A DNA stretch of 64,000 bases. Origin: an uncultured Planctomycetota bacterium. Its GTDB lineage: Bacteria > Planctomycetota > Phycisphaerae > SM23-33. Below are positions 59,373 through 64,000 of this stretch, piece by piece. Where the stretch lies: the NCBI GenBank assembly GCA_903892515.1, contig CAITIS010000088.1:1-64000 (forward strand), read 5' to 3'. Every line of letters begins with the position of its first letter. The first letter of the stretch is position 1. Under the pieces are notes generated by a model. It saw nothing but the letters and a program-made list of their open reading frames with translations, made no database searches and was not told the DNA's origin. Made by a program: the position numbers and the translations under genes.

Positions 59373-59841
59373 AAAACCCCTTTCAGGATGCGCCGATTAT
59401 TCCCGCTGGCAAGGCCACAGTAAAGGGGCAAGTGCAAGCGGCATGGTGGGTGCCATGGTCTGGCCGGGTGCCACGGTCAGGCCGGGTGCCATGGTCAGGC
59501 TGCCGTTCAAGCCTGGCCATGCTAAGACGTTCTCCAGACTGCCGGGATCATTACGGATACATGGTTGGGCCGTGGTCACACCCTCGGCCGCGAGACCATG
59601 TCGCTGGCCGATCTTCAGTCGCCCGCAAGGGGCTCTGTCAGAACGTCCTGTCTTCCCCGCCCTTGCTTCGCTGCGGGGCGGGGCTACTTTCAGACGCCCT
59701 ACGGGCTGCCCACAGCCGAGGGCGGCTGTGCTACGCGCCCTGTTCCCTACGCCCTCTGCCCTCTGCCCTACGCCCTACGCCCTACGCCCTACGACCTATG
59801 ACCTACGACCTACGACCTACGACCTACGACCTATGCCCTGC
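59373..59841. repeat. Repeat-rich intergenic region (470 bp)
   Basis: No gene is seen. It holds three 18-bp tandem units of TGCCATGGTCAGGCCGGG type (59451-59504), the dispersed palindrome (59711-59735) and a heptamer string (59746-59836) that reaches to within six bases of the stop codon of the histidine kinase gene. Confidence 0.7.
59746..59836. repeat. Heptamer tandem array
   Basis: Thirteen 7-bp units without interruption: CCTACGC, CCTCTGC (two), CCTACGC (three), CCTACGA, CCTATGA, CCTACGA (four) and CCTATGC. Related strings are found at 42654 and, in the complement, at 56979. Confidence 0.85.
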
Positions 59842-61455
59842 CTACCTTCGCAGCGTATCACCCGAAGCTGTGCTCACCGGCGTGGCGGGCAGGCGGATGG
59901 TGAAGGTCGTGCCTTTGCCGACTTCGGATTGCACGTCGATCTTGCCGCGCTGCTCCTCGACCACTTTTCCTGTCACGGCCAGGCCCAGGCCCGAACCCTT
60001 CTGGCCCTTGGTCGAATGGAACGGCTCCCATATTTTCTTCAGCTCGGCCGGTTCGATGCCCACGCCGTTGTCGCTGACCTTGATAATGACCTGCCGGTTC
60101 ATGGTGTCGAATGAACTCGACAGCGTGATCTTGCCGGTCTTGGGCGCCACCGCGTCCAGCGCGTTGGTCAGCAGGTTCAGCACGGCCTGGTTCAAGCCCG
60201 AGGCGTCGGCCGGGATCGGCGGCAGGTCCGCAAAATCCGTCACCAGCGCCACGTGCTTTTCGTCGATCTGGGCCGTGATCGTCTCGACGCACTCGTTGAG
60301 GATGTAATTGATGTTGACCGTCTCCATCAGCGGCTTGCGCGCGGTGGAATAGGCCAGCATGTTCAGGATGACGTTGTTTACGCGGTCGAGGTTTCGGCGG
60401 ACGATGGGCCAAGCCTTGTTCGCCTTGACCAGGTCGCTCTGCCGCAGAGCCATCTCGACGACTTCCGTGCCGCCGCCCAAGGCCTGGAGGATGTTCTTGA
60501 TGTGATGGCTGAGCAGGGCCACCGTCTCGCCCACGGCCGCCAGTCGCTCGGACTTCACCGCCGACTCGTACAGCCGCACGTTCTCCAGCGCCAACCCGGT
60601 CTGGCAGCCAATGGCCGTCAGCAGCCGCAATTGCTCGGTGGAATAAGTCTGCTCGGCCACGCTGGAATCGACGTGAATGACGCCCAGCACTTTTTCCCGA
60701 CCCTTGATCGGCGCGATCAGGGCTGAGCGAATGCCGAAAGCGTGCACGCTCTTGCCGCGGCTGAAGCGCTTATCGCGCATCGCATTGCTGGACAGCACGC
60801 CGACCTGGTTGCGGATGACCTCGTTGATGATCGTCCGGCTGATGGGAATCTGGTCGGGGTCGCTCTCGGTCTTGACGCGCGAGGCCTTGGGAATAATCTG
60901 GTCGTCCTCGCCGATGAGCAGGATGTACGCCCGATCGGCCGGCACCACGTCGCAGATTTTGTCCAGCGTCCGCTGCATGAGCTGATCGACGTTGAAGACG
61001 GAGGCGCTTTCCGTCATGAGGTTGTACAGGATGCGGAGGTTGCCGATGGCCTCGGCCCCGGCTTCGGGCGTGGGAATGACGACCGATTCATCGTTGGCCG
61101 GCACCTGGGCCATGATGGCAGCGTCGAGGAACTTGCCCTCGTCCATGGTGGGGGCGGCTTGTTTGCCGCCGCTGCCGCCAAAGACCAGCAGGGTCGTGCC
61201 GCAGCGGATCTGGTCGCCTAAGTGCAACCGCGCGGACTTGTTCACGCGCACGCCGTTGAGGAACGTGCCGTTGACCGAGCCGGCGTCTTCGATCATCCAC
61301 ACCCGGTCGCGCTCGACCAGGCGGGCGTGGCGGCGCGACACCGTACCATCGCTCAGGGGGAAGCTCTCGCTTTGTCGGCCGATAACGGCATCGCCGTCGC
61401 CAACCTGAAACACCCGGCCCTTGTCAGGGCCTTGAATGACTTCGACCAAGACCAT
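59842..61455 (-). CDS. FHA-GAF sensor histidine kinase (soluble)
   Basis: An N-terminal FHA domain (residues 1-95: VIGRQ, VSRRHARL, GSVNGTFLNG) is followed by a GAF domain (about 145-300) and a HisKA/HATPase pair: the phospho-acceptor box LLSHHIKNI with His317, then NLLTNALDAV, DNGVGI and GSGLGLAV. No membrane segment is present, so it is a cytoplasmic sensor. The FHA domain suggests input from a Ser/Thr kinase. The ATG of MVLVEVIQGP starts the FHA fold; an extension of 30 codons upstream has no coding look. No response regulator is next to it. Confidence 0.93.
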   Translation of the reverse strand: MVLVEVIQGPDKGRVFQVGDGDAVIGRQSESFPLSDGTVSRRHARLVERDRVWMIEDAGSVNGTFLNGVRVNKSARLHLGDQIRCGTTLLVFGGSGGKQAAPTMDEGKFLDAAIMAQVPANDESVVIPTPEAGAEAIGNLRILYNLMTESASVFNVDQLMQRTLDKICDVVPADRAYILLIGEDDQIIPKASRVKTESDPDQIPISRTIINEVIRNQVGVLSSNAMRDKRFSRGKSVHAFGIRSALIAPIKGREKVLGVIHVDSSVAEQTYSTEQLRLLTAIGCQTGLALENVRLYESAVKSERLAAVGETVALLSHHIKNILQALGGGTEVVEMALRQSDLVKANKAWPIVRRNLDRVNNVILNMLAYSTARKPLMETVNINYILNECVETITAQIDEKHVALVTDFADLPPIPADASGLNQAVLNLLTNALDAVAPKTGKITLSSSFDTMNRQVIIKVSDNGVGIEPAELKKIWEPFHSTKGQKGSGLGLAVTGKVVEEQRGKIDVQSEVGKGTTFTIRLPATPVSTASGDTLRR

Positions 61456-61697
61456 AATTCGCTCGCAACAAGCCCCAGAATACGAGGCACCCCGTTCGGA
61501 CCCAAGCCGGCCGGGAGAGAGGCACAGCCTGAAATGTATCGACAAACTACAGTACCGTCAACAGCGGCCAGTGGTTCGACGCCGCTGGAGATATCCGCTC
61601 GTTGTCGCCTGCCCGCTAGCTTGACGCCGCCGAGTTTGTTACTCTTTGGCCCGCACACAGTGGTTGGCCTTGGTGGCCGTGTGGCGAAAGGAAAAAC

Positions 61698-62774
61698 ATG
61701 TTCAGTCAACGCGTTGCTGATCTGCTGGCGGGCAAGACGCCCGACCGGCTGCCGTGGGTGCCCGAACTCAACGAGGGGTTCTGTCACAAGGTCCTGGGCC
61801 TGGGCGATAAAAAGCATCTGCCGTACATCGAGTCGGCCGACCGCGTCGCCAAGCTGATCGGCGCCGACCAACTCCATCGCGTTCTCTCCGTGCGAACCGA
61901 GCACAACCGCGTCACCCGCGAGCAGGATCCCATCACCAAGCGGGTCACGTATCGCACGCCCAAGGGCGAGCTGCACCACTGGCAGGAGCCATCGCCCGAG
62001 AGCGGCACGACGTTTACGCGCGAGCACCTGGTCAAGGGCCCGCAGGACTTCGCCGCGTATCAGGCCTTGGTGGAAGATGAGCACTATGTCCCGCAGTACG
62101 AGCACGCCGCCGCGGAGATCGCCGTCACCGGCATGCCGACCATCGACGTGCCGGCCACGCCGCTGATGCACATTCTGATGTGGGTCATGGACGTCCAGCC
62201 GACGCTCATGGCGATGATCGACTTTGAAGACCAGATGGCAGAACTCATGGCTGCCGTCCACCGGAAGAACCTGGAGTATTATCGCCTGGCCGCCAAAGGC
62301 CCGGGCCTGATGCTCCGGCCGATGGAGGACACGTCGTCCATGCTCACCGGCCCGAGCATGTACGCCAAGCACTGCGTGGGGATGCTCAACGACTACGCCC
62401 GCATCGCGCATGAGGCCGGCAAGCTGTTCGTGCCGCACATGTGCGGCCACCTGGACGGCATGTTGGACGTGCTCAAGGAAGTCGACCTGGACGGCATCGA
62501 GGCCGTGACCACGCCGCCGCTGGGCGATGCCAACCTGCCGCGAATTCGCGAAAAACTCGGCGATATCTGGATTCTGGGCGGCATCGACCCGTCGCGCTAC
62601 GCGGCGACCAGCAAGGACGAAATGATCGCGCACGCCAAGCTCACGCTGGAGCAGATGCGCGGCGATCGCAAGTTCATGCTCGGCAGCGAGGAAATCCCGC
62701 TGGCAGCCAGGATGGAGAACGTTCAGGCCGTAGCCGACCTCATCAAGGGCACAGCCAACGGGTTCTACGCGTAG
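61698..62774 (+). CDS. Uroporphyrinogen decarboxylase-family protein
   Basis: The TIM-barrel URO-D fold is recognised by RVADLLAGKTPDRLPWVPEL, HMCGHLDGMLD and a final ILGGIDPSRY. The usual URO-D heme-precursor residues are not all visible, and the sequence is closer to the methyltransferase-like (MtaA/CmuA-type) members that handle corrinoid-bound methyl groups; the Cys in HMCGH may be a zinc ligand. Length 358 aa. AAAGGA lies six bases before the ATG. It converges with the partial BNR gene across a long inverted repeat. Confidence 0.85.
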   Translation: MFSQRVADLLAGKTPDRLPWVPELNEGFCHKVLGLGDKKHLPYIESADRVAKLIGADQLHRVLSVRTEHNRVTREQDPITKRVTYRTPKGELHHWQEPSPESGTTFTREHLVKGPQDFAAYQALVEDEHYVPQYEHAAAEIAVTGMPTIDVPATPLMHILMWVMDVQPTLMAMIDFEDQMAELMAAVHRKNLEYYRLAAKGPGLMLRPMEDTSSMLTGPSMYAKHCVGMLNDYARIAHEAGKLFVPHMCGHLDGMLDVLKEVDLDGIEAVTTPPLGDANLPRIREKLGDIWILGGIDPSRYAATSKDEMIAHAKLTLEQMRGDRKFMLGSEEIPLAARMENVQAVADLIKGTANGFYA

Positions 62775-62778
62775 GGCA

Positions 62779-62885
62779 GATACTCGATATCAGATATTGG
62801 ATATTGGATATCAGGAACTGCCGACCCGGCGAGCCCGGCGCCGCTGTTCCTGATATCTAATATCTGATATCTAGTATCCGGTATC
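62779..62885. terminator. Long inverted repeat between convergent genes
   Basis: Forty-base arms (62779-62818 and 62846-62885), GATAC...GATATCAGGAAC and GTTCCTGATATC...GTATC, pair with about eight mismatches across a 27-base GC-rich loop. Each arm is itself built of repeated GATATC/GATATT words. It lies exactly between two convergent stop codons and may terminate both transcripts. Confidence 0.55.
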
Positions 62886-64000
62886 TCACTCGTTCACCGG
62901 CTCCGCCGGGCCTTTCCAGACGCCGCCGCCGAAGGTGCTCACGAAGATCGTCTTGGGATCCTTCGGGTCCACCGTCACGTGCTGGACGTTGAGGAACGGG
63001 AATTTCTTGTACGGCACGAAGCTGCCGCCGCCGTCCTTGCTGAACCACAGGCTGTGCGTGCCGCCGTAATAGATGATGTCGGGATTGTCCGGGTGGAGTT
63101 GTACGGTCATGCCGTGCGTGTAGCTGGGCGGACAGAACTTGGCCAGGTCGGCGTCCGTCAGGATGTGCTTCCACGTCGTGCCGCCGTCGGTGGTCTTGTA
63201 CAAGCCGCCCTGGGAGCCGCCGCCGGCCGCCGTGGCGGCGGAGATGTAGATCACGTTCTCGTCCCGCGGGTCAATCGCAAAGTACGTCGGCCAGAGCAGC
63301 TTGGCACTGGCCGTGATGTCCGTCCAGTTCTCGCCGCCGTCGGTGGATTTCCACAGCCCGCCGGGCACCTTGAAGGTGTTCTGCCCTTCGCGCATGGCCG
63401 TAATCAGGCAATACAGGTTGCCGCTCTTGGGATCGATGCGCACCTTGTAGCAGTGCATGTTGCCGGCGTTGCCCAGGCCAGTAGACTTTTTCTCCCACGT
63501 CTTGCCGCCATCAACGCTCTTGTACACTCCGCCCTCATAGAACGAGACGTACATGGTCAGCTTGTCGGGCGTGCTTTTGGGGTCTATGACGATGCTGGTG
63601 CAGGGCAGTTGCGGCAGCCTGTCGCTCAGTACGCGCCAGCTCGCGCCGTGGTCGTCGCTGACGCACACGCCGCCCTTGGCGTTGGGCCTTGCGTCGGTTT
63701 GCGTCCAGTGCGGGATGTCGTGCCGCGCCGAGCAGGCCGCATAAATCCGGCCTTTCACGCTGGGATCAAAGGCGATCTCGTAGAAGGTGTTGCCCCACGG
63801 ACTTCCCTTGGCCGACCAGATCCAGCTGACGCCCTTGTCCAGCGTGCGGGCAAAGCCGATGTCCGTGTAGCAAATGTACTGCCGGTTCTCGTCGCTGGGG
63901 TCAAAGACGTAATTCCACACGCTGGTGACTTCCAGCCCGGTGGACTGGATCCGCAAGCCGCTCTCGCCGGGCGTTTGGCCCAGGGGCTTGTCCATGATCT
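62886..64000 (-). CDS. BNR/sortilin-like beta-propeller protein, partial
   Basis: Repeated Asp-box motifs (S-x-D-x-G-x-x-W) occur along the protein: KSVDGGKTW, KSTDGGENW, KTTDGGTTW and FSKDGGGSF, with YVSFYEGGVYKS-type strands between them. This is the VPS10/sortilin-like ten-bladed propeller of secreted glycosidase-like or photosystem-stability-factor-like proteins. The frame stays open to the right edge, so the N-terminus is missing and the visible Met near 63995 is not a reliable start. Such proteins are common in planctomycete secretomes. Confidence 0.85.
   Translation of the reverse strand, partial: IMDKPLGQTPGESGLRIQSTGLEVTSVWNYVFDPSDENRQYICYTDIGFARTLDKGVSWIWSAKGSPWGNTFYEIAFDPSVKGRIYAACSARHDIPHWTQTDARPNAKGGVCVSDDHGASWRVLSDRLPQLPCTSIVIDPKSTPDKLTMYVSFYEGGVYKSVDGGKTWEKKSTGLGNAGNMHCYKVRIDPKSGNLYCLITAMREGQNTFKVPGGLWKSTDGGENWTDITASAKLLWPTYFAIDPRDENVIYISAATAAGGGSQGGLYKTTDGGTTWKHILTDADLAKFCPPSYTHGMTVQLHPDNPDIIYYGGTHSLWFSKDGGGSFVPYKKFPFLNVQHVTVDPKDPKTIFVSTFGGGVWKGPAEPVNE

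Overview
The window is 64 kb of high-GC bacterial DNA with mostly Shine-Dalgarno-led genes, many lipoprotein signal peptides and frequent overlapping start/stop codons. The mix of genes (several Gfo/Idh/MocA oxidoreductases, a sugar-phosphate isomerase, a DUF3616 protein, uroporphyrinogen decarboxylase-like and VTC/DUF4956 proteins, eukaryote-like kinase and FHA proteins) together with dispersed palindromes and heptamer strings between genes suggests a Planctomycetota bacterium, perhaps of the Phycisphaerae. This lineage call is an inference from gene content, not from a marker gene. I saw no rRNA, tRNA or CRISPR array.

Positions 1-13.5 kb lie entirely on the minus strand and look accessory. 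The left part (1-4.9 kb) resembles the replication/regulation module of an integrated element: a RepA-like AAA ATPase cut by the window edge, a small excisionase-like helix-turn-helix protein, a stand-alone HEXXH protein and two unknown proteins. Next to it (5.0-13.5 kb) is a seven-gene set read in the order Ser/Thr kinase, 770-aa membrane protein with a possible degenerate J-like N-terminus, GrpE-like protein, divergent Hsp70, TPR-membrane protein, FHA protein, and an M50-like membrane protein that has lost its HEXXH motif. This looks like a phospho-signalling chaperone module.

Positions 14-17.9 kb hold a Nudix hydrolase, two strong hairpin repeats, a small membrane protein, an HlyD-like protein and a secreted DUF3616 protein. 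Positions 18.2-25.4 kb form a plus-strand gene train behind a good candidate promoter: a thymidylate-synthase-fold protein with the Asn-to-Asp change typical of cytidylate hydroxymethylases, a radical SAM protein, a pyruvate-kinase-like/thymidylate-kinase-like fusion, an ITPase-HIT fusion, a methyltransferase, a VTC-domain protein and a DUF4956 membrane protein. A glycosidase-like lipoprotein with a missing acid/base residue follows. I think this is the best candidate for an undescribed biosynthetic system in the window.

The rest (26.5-64 kb) is mixed chromosomal housekeeping: Gfo/Idh/MocA enzymes, a cyclophilin lipoprotein, an MFS exporter, a MacB-type ABC pair with a VTT membrane protein, ilvD, an HtrA protease with glycerate kinase, lysA with a thioesterase and a SemiSWEET-like protein, a YhaM-like exonuclease, RNase R, an L,D-transpeptidase, a phosphoglucosamine mutase-type enzyme, an FHA-GAF histidine kinase and a uroporphyrinogen decarboxylase-like protein. 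Two toxin-antitoxin pairs (HepT/MntA and AbrB/Doc) and a single-chain DNA methylase-nuclease are scattered among them. Intergenic stretches carry a dispersed palindrome, 7-bp and 10-bp tandem arrays and long inverted repeats between convergent genes; one palindrome pair sits inside a coding sequence.
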